From: Epiperipatus broadwayi
Lineage: Eukaryota; Onychophora; Udeonychophora; Euonychophora; Peripatidae
Length of the DNA stretch: 64,000 nt
NCBI GenBank assembly: GCA_028023455.1
Contig: JAQFVV010006275.1
Coordinates: forward strand, 2,214,011 to 2,278,010
Direction: 5' to 3'
The notes beneath the pieces are model-generated. The model made no database searches. It saw nothing but the letters and a program-made list of their open reading frames with translations, and was not told where the DNA came from. Below, piece by piece: positions 1-11,945 of this stretch. How positions within the stretch are numbered: the first letter of the stretch is position 1; each line of letters begins with the position of its first letter. Made by a program: the position numbers and the translations under genes.

Positions 1-113
1 TGACAAAAAAGATGAAAAAGTAAAATTAATTTATATTTAAAACAAAATATCAGTTTCTGTATATATCTATTTACAGACATAAAATATCAATTCCTAAATT
101 AATATAATAAACT

Positions 114-420
114 AATATTTACTAAGGCAATAAACCTTTAAGCACAATGCGAAGATCTTTCCATTGACTCGTTGTAAATCGAAAGATTTCGCGAGTACTA
201 ATGGCTAATAGGAATTGTGGACTTAATCAGTGAAGTATTGAATAGCTTCACGCTCTCAGTTCTAACCGCTTCAGCTTCACCTATTTATATAGAAAGTAGG
301 ATGAAGAAAAGAAGGGGTTCCCCTCCTTTTAAGAGTAAGCTTGTGTTTAAGACCTGTAGAGGTGCTATCTTCGCATTTTCAAGCGCACATCCTTAAAGAT
401 TTATTGCCTTAGTAAATATT
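114..420. mobile_element. Foldback MITE of 307 bp
   Basis: The ends form an inverted repeat. The left end AATATTTACTAAGGCAATAA matches the complement of the right end exactly for the first 20 bases or so. A second inner match follows (TGCGAAGAT and ATCTTCGCA). The interior is clearly less AT-rich than the surroundings and has no long ORF. The triplet ACT flanks both sides and may be a target duplication, which would suit a PIF/Harbinger-type insertion, but three bases in AT-rich DNA is weak support. Confidence 0.7.
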
Positions 421-1100
421 ACTTACGTAATCAATGTGCATTAAATAAATTTATAATAAACTAACTATACCAATTCCTTAAATTATCTCAGAAGTATATA
501 TATATCTAAATACTCTAATTTACAATTATCTGGCCAAAACTAAATTACAAATCTATTCCCATTAGTTTCCCTGCTAAAGTAAATACTTTGTTTAGTTATT
601 TAATTGTGAATTAGTGCATTTAGATATAGACATATACATCTGGCACAATTTAAAAACAGCTCTGTTACAGCGATTCCCTACTAAAAAATAGACAATTATT
701 AATATGAAGTGCCCTTACATATGCAACATAACAGCAGTAAAGGGGAATTGCACTGCTGTAAACAATTGCAGTTTAGTACCCAAAGTTTTTTTTTGTATAT
801 GTATAAACATATAAATTTTGTTTAATAACTACTGATATGATTACAAATAAAAGAGCAAAGCTTACTTGAATTATCCAAATGAAGATTCACATAGACACAT
901 AAATGGTAATCTGATGATTTTTTAATACCAAATGATGAAACATTTTTATCTTGAATGAAGAAATATGCTTTAGGCCAAACAGTTCTTATCCGAGATAAAT
1001 GTTGTAGAGTAAAATTCCTACAATTAAAAAAATAATGTATATTTAATAATGTTTTTTTTTTCCTTAAAAAAAAAAAAAAGAATAATGTATTTTAATTCTA

Positions 1101-1185
1101 AGCCAATAAACATCACATGACCACCACTTCTTATGCTTGTGTATAACTGTTTTAATATGTATAGTGAGTTATGTCTGTACTTTAA
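1101..1185 (+). mobile_element. Half copy of foldback MITE family F1
   Basis: Begins AGCCAATAAACATCACATGA and continues through CTTATGCTTG to TATAGTGAGTT, matching the left arm of the complete copy at 50909-51211. The right arm is missing. It fixes the family end AGCCAATAAACATC at a second, independent site. Confidence 0.65.
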
Positions 1186-3189
1186 TTCTCATTAACAAAA
1201 TATTTTTTTTAAATTGTATAAAAAGCTAGTGAGAAATCTAATCTTGACTATGTACATTCTAGTTTTAATATCATCATGAATGTTGTGAAATTAAAAAAAT
1301 CATTTCAAATGAATACTTCCTATCTTTGGGAACATAACCAAATATTTTTCTAATAAAATCAACAAATTTTTCTTAATTAAAATTCATAAACTTTGGTTTA
1401 ATCTTATGCCACATGTATTATTGCATTTTTTGTGAATAAAAATGATACTGTATTTGCCGACAATCAATTGAATAAATATTGGAAGATAATAAACTTTTCC
1501 AGATTAAAGAAAAAATAAGCAATGAGAATAATAATATAGTTCAATAAAACTGCTAAGGAATATCATCACTACTCCAGTCTATAGCATCAGTTAGTTAACC
1601 TTTCAAATAAAGTAATTTGTGTGCCATTTTTAAGTTGAACACATTTATTTTTTCTATAAAATTTTGAATTAAAATGTAATTTTAATTTCTTCCTAATATT
1701 TCACCATTAAATAAATAATAAAATTTTTCAAGTAAATAAATATTATCCTATTTATGTATAATAGTTAATATATTGAAGTATTTTTATTTTGATGATTATT
1801 TGCATCTGTACATTTACACAAATAGTTAAATTTGAAATCAAAAAAAAAAAGAAGAAAAAAAGCAGTAACTATAAATACAAAAATAAGTTTAAATGATATT
1901 TTTCTTACTTAAGATGAATAACTATTAATTTCTTCACAATAATTTATATCACGTATTAAACCCTTCAAAAATTAATCATTTGTTCACCTATTACTTGAAA
2001 AGTGAAGTGTCCTACACCATTTTAACAACTAAGAATTTTAAAATAATGCAAAGTTGGAACTTTTGAGACAATTTTCAAAAAGAATTTCTATTATAAATAA
2101 AATATTTTAATATTGTGTGCTAAAAACTTTTTAGTCTACAGTTAGCATTCTTTATTAAGATATTATTTCTCATTTCCTTGCCAATGCATTCTAGCTTCAG
2201 CATTATATTTTCCATCCTATTTTAAATAAAGAAATAATCGAATGGATATACTTAAGAGTTTATAAGAAGTTTGTCATAATACATGGACATTCAGTTTCAA
2301 AGCCTGTCATTCTACCAACACATTATTTCAAGCAAGATACTTTCAATAATATTATTATTTCTATTAATTAAAAATCTATTATTTTTAGTTTCTAATATAA
2401 CTTAGTTTTCTATCTGCTTCTTCCAAAATTCTGTTTTTATACCGTTAAGATACACAGTTCAGTTTTCGACGTTTATATTGGCAGTATTACTATTTGATTT
2501 TTTGTAAATGAAATGTTTATACATTATTTAATACATTAGCTGAATAATTTTAAATTTTTTTATTATTATGGGCATAATTTTCAATTAAAACACCCACCAA
2601 AATATCCTATATTTCAACTAGATTGCCACACTCCTGTGATCTAATTTATAATATTGATATCTGAATGAGTGAAACATTGTAATAAATGCAATCTTCATGA
2701 AGTCGTGATCAAATCAGCCAAAGTTTCAGACATGGATTTCCTATTCTACGTAATAATCTGGAAGTTAAATGTAGTGGTCACCCAGCATAGTAAGCATGTA
2801 CTCAATTGTTAAAGATTATTTAAAGTTGTTTTAGATTTAAAATGTTATTTTGAATATGCATGTATGTGTGTACATGGTGAGATAGATATATAAGCAAATA
2901 AAACTTGTAACATTTATTAAAATAATTATACTTCAATCTTTGTTTGAAAAAAAGAAAATTAATTTGATCGGATTTATTGATAGCAAATGACTCTACAAAC
3001 AATAATTAAAAGTTGTCCTTTAATTATCGATCAATTGTATGCTTGTAGTAAAAAAAAGGAAAAAGATAAAAAAAAATTTGATGAGAGAGAGAGAGGGGGG
3101 GAGGCACATTTGTGGGGGGGAGGGGATATTTTTTATTCATTCATTTTTTAGCTTTTTTGAACTTTTTAATGTTATTGTACTTTATGAAG

Positions 3190-3300
3190 CAAAAATCGTC
3201 CATCAGAAATCAACCCAAGGATCGATCATTTATAGATACTGCCAGAGAATATGCATTGCTACGTACTAAACTCGAACATCAATGCCTAATCCAGGATTAA
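3190..3300 (+). other. Possible small terminal exon, unrecognised
   Basis: A 36-codon open segment ending in TAA, preceded by a T-rich tract and AG at 3188-3189. The peptide after the acceptor includes DRSFIDTAREYALLRTKLEH. It reads as amphipathic helix with mixed codon use, unlike the low-complexity translations around it. I do not recognise the family. It would be the last exon of a plus-strand gene coming from outside the window, inside CDT1 intron 4. It could also be chance or a TE relic. The acceptor is unremarkable and no upstream exon was found. Confidence 0.25.
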
Positions 3301-4559
3301 TTTAATACACCTATGGAAAATGTGTGCCTAGATTGTCTTTATTTTATTTTGAAAAATAGAAAATGTAAAAGGAAACTATTTGATAAAGAAAACATCACAA
3401 TTTTTTCAAGCCATTCTGATCAGTAATGGAAGTATATATATAAAAAAATATTATAGTAAAACTATTTCTTTAAAAAAAAGCTATATTGAAAAGGCCTTAA
3501 TTTCTTTGTTATCATTCATTTTATATTTATTAGTTGTTTAGCCATTGTTATCCATTTATTTTTTATATGCTTTGCTGTATGAATGCATTTTAAAATTAGT
3601 TTTAATTTTGGCTATTGTGTGTATGTATATCTGTGAATTAATTTTAATTGTGAAAGTTCAAAATGGTCATTTTAGCACATATTTTAATTAATTAAAAAGA
3701 CTGTTTTAAGTAAAGAGACTATTTAACCATTGGGCAAAAATGCCTAAATGTTTCGTAGTTTCGTAAATTGAAGGATCCTGGCTTTTTGAAATCAGTTCAT
3801 TTAACATGGTGCCCTGGTAAAAGAATAAAATGTATTATTTTTTTATTTAAATTAAAAACTATTTCAAAATATAACCTGTTTTAGATTCATTCATCTCCAT
3901 TGTTATCTATTTTAGATGCGACTATGAAATTTGCACTTGTTTACTCATATTTAAAGGTAGTCTCTCCTCAAGATTGCAGGTACAATAAAATGGGTTTCTC
4001 AAAGTGTGGCTGGATTAATTCATTTTTACCAGAGTTACTGGTATAATAAAAATGGAGTCTCAAATAGGACCTCATTAATCTTTTACTAGAGAATTCATGA
4101 CAAAAGTGATTTCCTAATGTGTGGCTCCATATTATATATATATGAACACACCCTGATAAAATAAAAATGTTTATATATTTTTAACTCATGACAGTTTTAT
4201 TATTTATACATTAATGGTACTGCAATGAATATGTGATGGATTAATATATTATATACATAATTTATTAAAATAAGTGCTGTGACCTATTAAAATAATGTCA
4301 CTTGAAATGGAAGTCGAAACTAACACTTGAATTTATTATAAGAAATAGTTAATAAGTAGTAATGTTAAGACATTCGCAAGTTAGAGGGTTAAATAGGCAA
4401 AAGTATTAAGTTCAGGCAAATTCAAATATTTATGAAAAGTTTTGCATGGTTATATCTATCGGAATTTTTTTTTATAATAATAGTTATTGTTTCTTTATTT
4501 CCTGCAAAAATCAAATAAATAAGTGATAATAGACATATAGAGAGATTGATCAACAGATC

Positions 4560-5180
4560 AGTTAAAAGAAAATGAAGAAAGAATCAATCATAGACAATAT
4601 CTTGAAAGAGGCAGAACAGCCACAAAGTTGGAACAAACAAAAATTAAATCTGTCTGAAGCAATTGTTGTATGACTGAATCAAAGAAAGCAAACAGGAAAT
4701 GCTACAAAATATAAATGAAATCACTAAAAAATTTGAGAAAAAACGACAAATGATTAGAAAAGATAGTAAATAAATAAGGGAAGAAGGTAACCATATAATA
4801 GAAAGATTCTCTGGTAAATTTTGTCAATTGCAAGAGAAAAAAGAAGAGAATAGTGAAAACACAGAAAAGATAAATAATGAAATAATAGAAAATGCAAAAT
4901 CAGTAGATGAGGTACAAGAAAATGTAGTAGAGATAACTGCTAAGTTAAATGATGTAGAAAGCAATGGTAAAAAAATAATAGATGAGTCCAGCAAGTAGCA
5001 GAACTGCTAAGTGCACTGGACACAAATACCAGTCAAGTGAGCAGTCCAAAAAAAAAACTCCTTACCAACATTATATAAATTTTCTAGAATTACAAATGAC
5101 AGAACAGATAAAAGAAATAAAAGCAGATATGACAAATTAGCATGGCAAAATAGTAAAACATAACAAATGGAATCTTTATG
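4560..5180 (+). pseudogene. Decayed coding-like relic with coiled-coil composition
   Basis: Several short plus-strand frames in a row read as charged helix (K, E, N, I rich), for example from 4690 to 4995 with few stops. This resembles the coiled-coil ORF1 of some retroelements, but no diagnostic motif is visible. Its 3' side (5185-5245) shares sequence with 2700-2765, so it is part of a dispersed repeat. Not recognised further. Confidence 0.3.
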
Positions 5181-6055
5181 ATGTCTTAATAAAATCAGCT
5201 ATAGTTTCAGACAAATGTATTTCATATTTTATGTAACAATCTGGAAAAAAGATAAAAGTGGGCATTTTTATTTAACACCTAAATTAGCATTGACAAAAGA
5301 AAATGCAATATTTACAAGTTTAGTAAAATGATTTTAGAAAGTCTGACTTGTAAATTCTTATACTAAATGCAATGGAAGATTATTTCTAATATTACTATAT
5401 ATTCTCAGTTTTACTTACTTAACAATATTAATGGAGTTATTAAAATTAAAAATTATTACAACATATATATAGTCAAAATTATCCCAAATTCACAACTAAA
5501 CCAGACTAGCCAAAGAAAATAAACTCTAAAACACAATCAATGGTTTTCACTGCTTACAAGCAGACTTCTCAAGTGTAAAAGACTAAAAGATAAATTTATA
5601 ATAAATATTATCTCAATTCCACTTAACCACTCTCCACACCCTTAATATTAAAAGAACTTACTAAACAAGTTAATTACTTTAGAATCACAAATTTTTAATA
5701 ATAAAGATTCTTCTTTTTATTTCATTTCTTTCAAAGAAGACAACCTTCATGGAAATATAAAGCAGAACTGAATTATTTATTTTTAACTCTATTTTTATGT
5801 ACCTTTATCTTTTCACTTAAGCTCAAACAACCCTGACCTATATGTACCTTTTCACAAAAACAAGGAATAATATACGCTACTCCAGGAACAATCTTTCTAT
5901 CAAAAATTTGTTTCTATTATTTAATAAATTATTCAAAGTAATACCCTTTTTCCAAATAATTTTGTTATTTCTAAACAAATTACTATTTTTACACACAATT
6001 CTATAAAAATACAACTTAAAAGGTAAAGAAATAAAATCATATTTTTATTTAACCT

Positions 6056-6240
6056 TCACATCTCACTGAGATGAGTCAAGCTCGAAACCAATTGATCTGG
6101 GGATAGAAACGTTCTGGATAGAGATTTTAAATATTTTCTCTTACTGCAATTATGGATTAAGAGCTTGATTGAGCTATTGGTATGCTTACTATATTACATT
6201 GTAAATACAAGCTTATAAAAGCAATGTCACGCTATATAGG
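6056..6240 (-). mobile_element. tRNA-like SINE inserted in the Penelope palindrome
   Basis: Present in the left arm only, so it inserted after the palindrome formed. On the minus strand it shows TAGCTCAATCAAGCTCTTAA, close to a tRNA A-box region, then GGTTTCGAGCTTGACTC, close to a B box, about 100 bases on. It is GC-richer than its host. The copy is short and has no clear tail. The parent tRNA is not assigned. Confidence 0.5.
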
Positions 6241-6286
6241 ACTTGCTTTATTAATTACTACAATTACTATTAAATAAAATACTTTT

Positions 6287-6516
6287 AACAAATTTATCAG
6301 AGTAGCCAATACCTAAACAATCTTTATAAAATTGACTTTTTGAAACAAAGCTACCTCATTAGAATTATTTATCTCTTATTTCTATAATAATAATTTTTTA
6401 ACAAATTTATCAGAATAGCGGAACACTAACATAATCTTTATAAAATTGACCTTTCTGAAACAAAACTATCCCATTACAATTATTTAATCTCATATTCCTA
6501 TAACAATAATTTCTTA
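6287..6516. repeat. 113-bp tandem duplication in the left Penelope arm
   Basis: Two units begin AACAAATTTATCAGARTAGC at 6287 and 6400 and run about 113 bases each, with scattered differences. The right arm has only one such unit (about 7800-7912), so the duplication is private to the left arm. Confidence 0.7.
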
Positions 6517-7174
6517 AAGCAGTTACTTTATGATATACAAATCTTAACTTCTCACTCTTAACATAATGACTACAAACCAAACAATTATTCTTTACATTTA
6601 TAATCACCAATAAATCTAAAAATTTTAATTTAATTGTATAGAAGGATCAAAACAATTAAACTCACCAATTCTTTCAATTTATCATTTTCAACTACAAACA
6701 ATCACCAAATATTTAACAAATAACTTAATATATATATATATACAATCCTTTTTAATAATTTCCTCTTCCAAATAATATAATCTATTATGCCTCTTCCCTA
6801 ATCTTATAAAAATTATCATTATAAGTAAAATACAATCCTCCAATAATAAAAGCAAATCTTTAATAATTTTAATCTTATTTTTTTGAGAAAGATCCATTTT
6901 TAATCAACAGAGACATAAGAACATCAATACTGCTTAATCTATTAACAGATTTACACATATTCTCAATATCTAAACTACCAAAAACCCAATTACTTTCAAT
7001 TTTAAAATTATAATCTTATCAAAAACCCCCCAAAAAGAAGAAACCGTGTAATGATCAAAATTAACAAATTATTTAAAAAAATTATTCAAGAGTCTAAAAA
7101 TACCCTCAACAACACATCTTTGTGAGTTTTAATATTCATAAACATCTTAGCTGATATCAAATCATTAAGATAAC

Positions 7175-8524
7175 ATGTTTATGAATATTAAGACTCACAA
7201 AGGTTTTCCATCAAGATTTATTTTTGACTTTACAGGTTGTGTTGTTACGCGTATTTCTAATTTCTTGGATAATTTTTTAAAACAATTTTTTAATTTTGGT
7301 CAGTATACAGTTTCTTCATCTTTTGAGGTTTTGATAAGATATTTGGTAGTTTGAATATTGAAAATATGTATCAATCCATTAATAAATTAAGCAGTATTGA
7401 TGTTCTTATGTCTGTGTTGATTAAAAAAGGATTTTTGTCAAAAAATAAGATTAAAGTTATTAAAGATTTGCTTTTATTATTGGAGCATTGTATTTTACTT
7501 ATAATAGTAATTTTTATAAGATTAGGGAAAGATGAATAATAGATTATATTATTGCTTCTTTAATTTGTTCAGGAAATTATTAAGGATGGTATATATTTAG
7601 TTATTTGTTAAATATGTTGTTGTTTGTAGTTGAAAATGATAAATTGAAAGAGTTGATTGATCTTTCTATAAAATATATTGTAGGATGGGGTTAGATTTTG
7701 CTAAATTAAAATTTTTAAATTTATTGGCGATTAGAAATGTAAAGACTAATTGTTTGGCATGTAAGCATTATGTTAAGAGTAAGGGACTAAGATCTATAAT
7801 TCAACCTGATAGCAGCTTTAAGAAACTATTGTTATAGAAATAAGAGATTAAATAATTCTAATGAGGTAATTTTGTAAATTATTTGAGTGTTGACTAATCT
7901 GATAAATTTGTTAAAAGTATTTTATTTAATAATAATAATGTGAAGAATAAAGAAAAATATTTTATTTCTTTGCTTTTTAAATTGTCTTCCTATAGAATTA
8001 TGTGTAAAAATTGTAATTTGTTGGAAATAAGAAAACTGCTTGGAAAAGGTGTATTACTTTGAATAATTTATTAAATAATGCAAAGGAAATTTTTGATAGA
8101 AAGATTATTCTTGGAAGTGTATATTACCCTTGTTTTTGAAAGAAGGTGTATATAGGCCAGAGTTGTTTGAGCTTAATGAAAAGATAAAGATACAATAAAT
8201 ATCCACGAAAAAGATACAGGCCACTATATTAGTTTTGATGAGGCTAATGTTGTCTTCTTTGAAAGAAATAAAAAGTATCTTTATTATTAAAAATTTATGA
8301 TTCTGAACCAATTAACTTGTTTAAAATTTCTTTTAATATTAACAGTGTGTGGGATATAAGTGAAATTGTGGGTAATATTTAGTATAAATTTGTTGTCTTT
8401 TTGGTTTTACTGCTTTACAGCTGATAAGTCTGCTTGTAAGTAGTGAAACCCATTAGTTATGTTTTAGAGTTTATTTTCTTTAGCTAGTCTGGTTTAGTTG
8501 TGAATTGGGGGTAATTTTGATTAT
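7175..8524 (+). pseudogene. Penelope-like element relic, right arm of palindrome
   Basis: Mirror copy of 5471-7145, reading rightward. Recognisable pieces are GFPSRFIFDFTGCVVTRISN (in place of the family's LRPIVS and following block, 7200-7260), NIENMYQSIN near 7351, and YFTYNSNFYK near 7500. A GIY-YIG block VYIGQSCLSL lies near 8147-8180, and an ISFDEANVV block with the family's usual R-N positions follows near 8230. The frame is broken many times. The ends at 5471 and 8524 correspond, both arms ending in matching sequence next to AT-rich DNA. Two truncated copies joined head to head is a known insertion form for Penelope elements. Confidence 0.68.
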
Positions 8525-8641
8525 TTTATTGACTAGTTTAGCTTTAGGCTTTTAAGGTTTATATACATATACATTGCACAAATAATAAATATACAAGTTA
8601 AGAATATATTCAATTAAGAAAAGACACTATATTTTATTTAC

Positions 8642-8842
8642 TTTCTAGTTTGTTCTTGGACTGCAGCTTTCAGTTTACTGAAGGTACAAATTTCAGAACG
8701 ATTATGAAGCATGCTCACGATTTGATCTGTAGATCTAAATACTTCCTCCAAAATACGATATTTGTATGGTAATATTAAAGATATAGCTTCTGGAGATGCC
8801 AATGCATGGTAGCGTTGATATGCAGGAATACTCTTATTAGTT
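8642..8842 (-). CDS. CDT1: CDT1 exon 4: start of the geminin-binding domain
   Basis: Fourth coding exon, 201 bp, residues about 250-316. The acceptor is TTTTTAG above 8842 and the donor is GTAAAT below 8642, phase 2. It carries the most conserved block of CDT1: PAYQRYHALASPEA, then LPYKYRILEEVFRSTDQIV and SMLHNRSE. It aligns almost residue for residue with the vertebrate domain (PAYQRFHAL, LPYKYQVLAEMFRSMDTIV, MLHNRSE). In the known structure this winged-helix region binds geminin, which blocks MCM loading. The next expected segment (RFEE, then a QIKTVYP-like block) and the C-terminal MCM-binding winged helix were not found between 1 and 8641. They probably lie beyond the left edge, so the gene is partial here. 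Confidence 0.95.
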
Positions 8843-11069
8843 CTAAAAATACATATTTTCAAATATTTTATACATTACAATTTTAACTTTCTAGTTAAAT
8901 ATTCTATATCATTTTCTCAAACCAGATATGCAATCAAAAAATGAAAAGATAAAATAGAGCAGATCTATGTTACAATTGATAAATCAAATATAATACATTT
9001 AAAAGTAATCTTGTTTGTTAAAATATCATTAAAAAAGAAGAAGACATTACCCCGATCAAAATAATATCAACACATTTTGATTACAATCTATTTTCAATAT
9101 ATCAGAATACACTCCTGCAATGGCTGACTAGCAAAATAAAAACTTACTACTATTTTTATAAACATCATGATTCAAACTTTAAAATAACAATCATTAAAAT
9201 AAAAGTTACTATGCAACAGTAAAATTCATATTCATACTCTCAACAAATACATACACACATACATTATTTTTAATAGATGAAACATAAACAAGTGCAGATT
9301 TTTAAGTTGGAATGAAAAAAATATATAATTATTTTAAATTACCAAACAAAAAATACATAAAAAGTCTTACAAACAAATTTTATTAAGTTATAATTAAAAA
9401 TCCTAGCTAGATATTTAAAAGTTAAATTTTGTTTATCAAAAACATTGAAATGATTTTCTAGTAATATTACTCTAAGTTATCATGATATTAAATACTAATT
9501 TTAGAGTATTATAAATGTCTAGGAGAGTTTTCTTTAACCTTATCTTTGTTCCCAGATTTATATTCAATACTGCAAAAGCAAACACACAATGATAAGACAG
9601 ATATTTTATTCAACAGAAAGCAAAAATACATTTGAGAAAGTCTGTTAAAATAAATTTCAATCTGAGTTGGCATAACTACAGTTATTTTTGGCTCAAAATT
9701 GATTTAAATCAATGTTTTATTAGTTGACCTATGATGTTATAAAATTAGTACAAAAATTTAAGACTAAAATTAAAAATTGTTAACAACCTGTTATTTTTGT
9801 TCTAAATCAGATTTATCATTATAATAAAAATTAATTAAATTGTTTCTGAAATAATTAATGATTAAAGCCTGTTGAAACTAGTACATTAATTCTTTAGAAG
9901 ACATTAGAAAATTAACTAATATTACTATTTTCAAAACAAGCATTTTTTTTTTTTTTTAACAAAACTATATATATATTTAATTTTATTTTTAAGTAAACAA
10001 AATGAATATAATTTTCTATAATGTTTATATATCTATTTTTACGCAACACACTTATCGCTTCTAAATATCTCATCAAAAAAAGATAATAGACAATCTATTT
10101 CAGTTTCCTTAGTTAATCATACCCTTTTTAATACAAACTATTTAGTGACTATTGTGTATATTCATCAGTTAAAAATGTTTAATACAAATTATAAATCAAG
10201 ATTAATCATAAATCTTTAAAGTAACACTTTCCAGGCTCATTATTTAATCAAAGCAAAGCAAAGAAAATACAATTTCATATACTTAAAATCATTAATATTA
10301 AACAATGACCAAGAGAATTGCCAGACATTGTGTAATTTATACAGTCCAAATTAAACAACTATTCTTGAGAAAATGTAATCTGAATCAAAAATTAAAAATA
10401 TTGCATAAATTCCTCAACAGGCATAAAATATAAAATTATTTCCTTTTCTGCTTTCATAAGCATACTAAATATGATGTATTGATTTGGATAAATTGATAAA
10501 CTGTCAAAAAAAAAAAATTTTTTATAAAATTTAAATAGCAACTATTTCATGATTATTAATATAAAGATTGATATCCTGTTAGAATAACAGATTTTTAAGC
10601 AAAATATAGAAATAGATTATTATTTGTTTGAATTAATTTTACACTTGGTTCACTATATAATAATAAAAATGACAATGCAATGTTAAACTATTTTATGAAT
10701 TATTGTTTACTATTTTCATTATAAGTTGAGAAAAGGTGGTATCAACCTTTTCTTGTCAAAATCTCTGTCGTGTGTCAAAGCCTGATCGTTCTTAAGAGAC
10801 AGCTGTTTAAAAAAAAAAATCTAATTGGCTGTCTGTGAAATAACTGTTTACGCATGTGAAAGATTAACTAACTTTCATTTATTATATCACTATATAAATT
10901 TTAAATCAATATTTTTTTGGGAAAACATAATAAAAGCTATTTAGTTAACAAATATATAAATATTCAAAACTGCTAATCATAATATGTTCATTTTTTAATA
11001 TATTGCCATTCATATAAAAATGCTGGTTTCGAAAATAATTATTAACAAAATTGAATGTGCCCTTGATTG

Positions 11070-11945
11070 TTTTAAATTAGGAAAGACCCCCAGGAGCAGA
11101 TAACAGTTCCAGAGTTTCTAAAAAATTTAGGAGGCCAGATCAGAATTGGCAAAAGCAAAACTATAGCAGTTTTGAAACCAAATAAACCCAGTAATGATTC
11201 AAAAAATTATTGTTGAATATCATCAAGTGTTCTGTACAAGCTATGTGAAAAAATCACATTAATTAGAATTTTGAAATAACTACGGAAGAGGCTGAGATTA
11301 AGCCAGAAAAAAACTGATGCAAAAGTTTTATTTTAATAACTCACATAAAAAAAAAAAAAGCTTTCAAAATAAATTAAAAACAGGTACTACTTTTGCTATC
11401 TAACCTCACTTGATGATTCTATGTGAAAAAATGGTCTAAAAGTTATTAAAATTCAGTTTATTTGAGAAAATACTCGCCAATATAAAGTGATACTAATAGC
11501 AGATATCAAATTTTACAGAATGGTCCACAAACAGGCATTAGTTTTCTTGCTTTATTTAATATATTCATAGAGATCTTTTAGATACAGAAAGTAGGAAATT
11601 TATTTATATCGGTAATATTATTTTGACTTTACAAGAGATCCTTTCCTGAAATAAAAAAATCTCAATAAGGATGACTGGAATTTTTTTTTAAAGACTGATG
11701 TTTTATTTGTAATCCAATGAAGACAGCATACTCAATTTTTCATCTAAATTACAGGAATTCATTTCATAACATGGACCTAAACAATAGTTGTTTGAAATAT
11801 GATCCTACCCCATGCTATTTAGGAATAAACTTGGATCACAGTGTAATTTATTTTTTTCATTTATCTAAGGTTAAATCTAAAAAAATTCTAGAAATCTTGG
11901 AGAGCTGGTTGGCACTAATTGGGATTTTAAAGTAAGTACTTTATG
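11070..11945 (+). pseudogene. Jockey/CR1-type LINE reverse transcriptase relic
   Basis: Broken plus-strand RT domain. In order: a GADN block after a G-K-P-like start near 11095 (family GKAPG.D.I), then a LKPNKPSNDSKNY block at about 11175 followed by VLYKL-like and R-I-L blocks. GPQTGISFLALFNIFIE (family QG.PQGS.LSP.LFNI) lies near 11522, and NPMKTAYSIFHLNYRNS and PTPCYLGINLD near 11712-11840. These are RT motifs of Jockey-superfamily non-LTR elements. The catalytic FADD box is not readable. The 5' half (endonuclease) and the 3' end are missing, with frameshifts and stops throughout. Confidence 0.75.

Larger units (their letters stand above)
5471..7145 (-). pseudogene. Penelope-like element relic, left arm of palindrome
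   Basis: Reads leftward. Near 7050-6700 the frames resemble the middle of a Penelope-like reverse transcriptase: an ENMCKSIN-type block in the place of the family's SFDVVSLYTNI motif, then a run of L residues and a YFTYN-like block. At about 5785-5880 a GIY-YIG endonuclease is clear: IPCFCEKVHIGQGCLSLSEK then IKVHK. This matches the family pattern IPC-CGK-YIGQT-SL--RIKEH. Stops and frameshifts are frequent, so it is dead. It is longer than the right arm because of a SINE insertion (6056-6240) and a 113-bp tandem duplication (6287-6516). GIY-YIG plus this RT type identifies PLEs. The subfamily is not assignable by eye. Confidence 0.7.
1..8641 (-). other. CDT1 intron 4 (5' part)
   Basis: Runs from the exon 4 donor to the left edge. 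It contains a MITE (114-420), a half copy of another MITE (1101-1185), a possible small plus-strand exon (3190-3300), a coding-like relic (4560-5180) and the Penelope palindrome (5471-8524). Between 420 and 2680, and between 3300 and 4550, I see only AT-rich sequence with short homopolymers and no supportable gene. A pair of related sequences, at 2700-2765 and 5185-5245, shares the run AGTTTCAGAC and its flanks, so both belong to one dispersed repeat. Confidence 0.7.

Noticed and set aside
7130-7200. Cruciform regulatory hairpin
   Set aside because: This short palindrome is only the centre of the 3-kb Penelope inverted repeat, so it needs no separate explanation.
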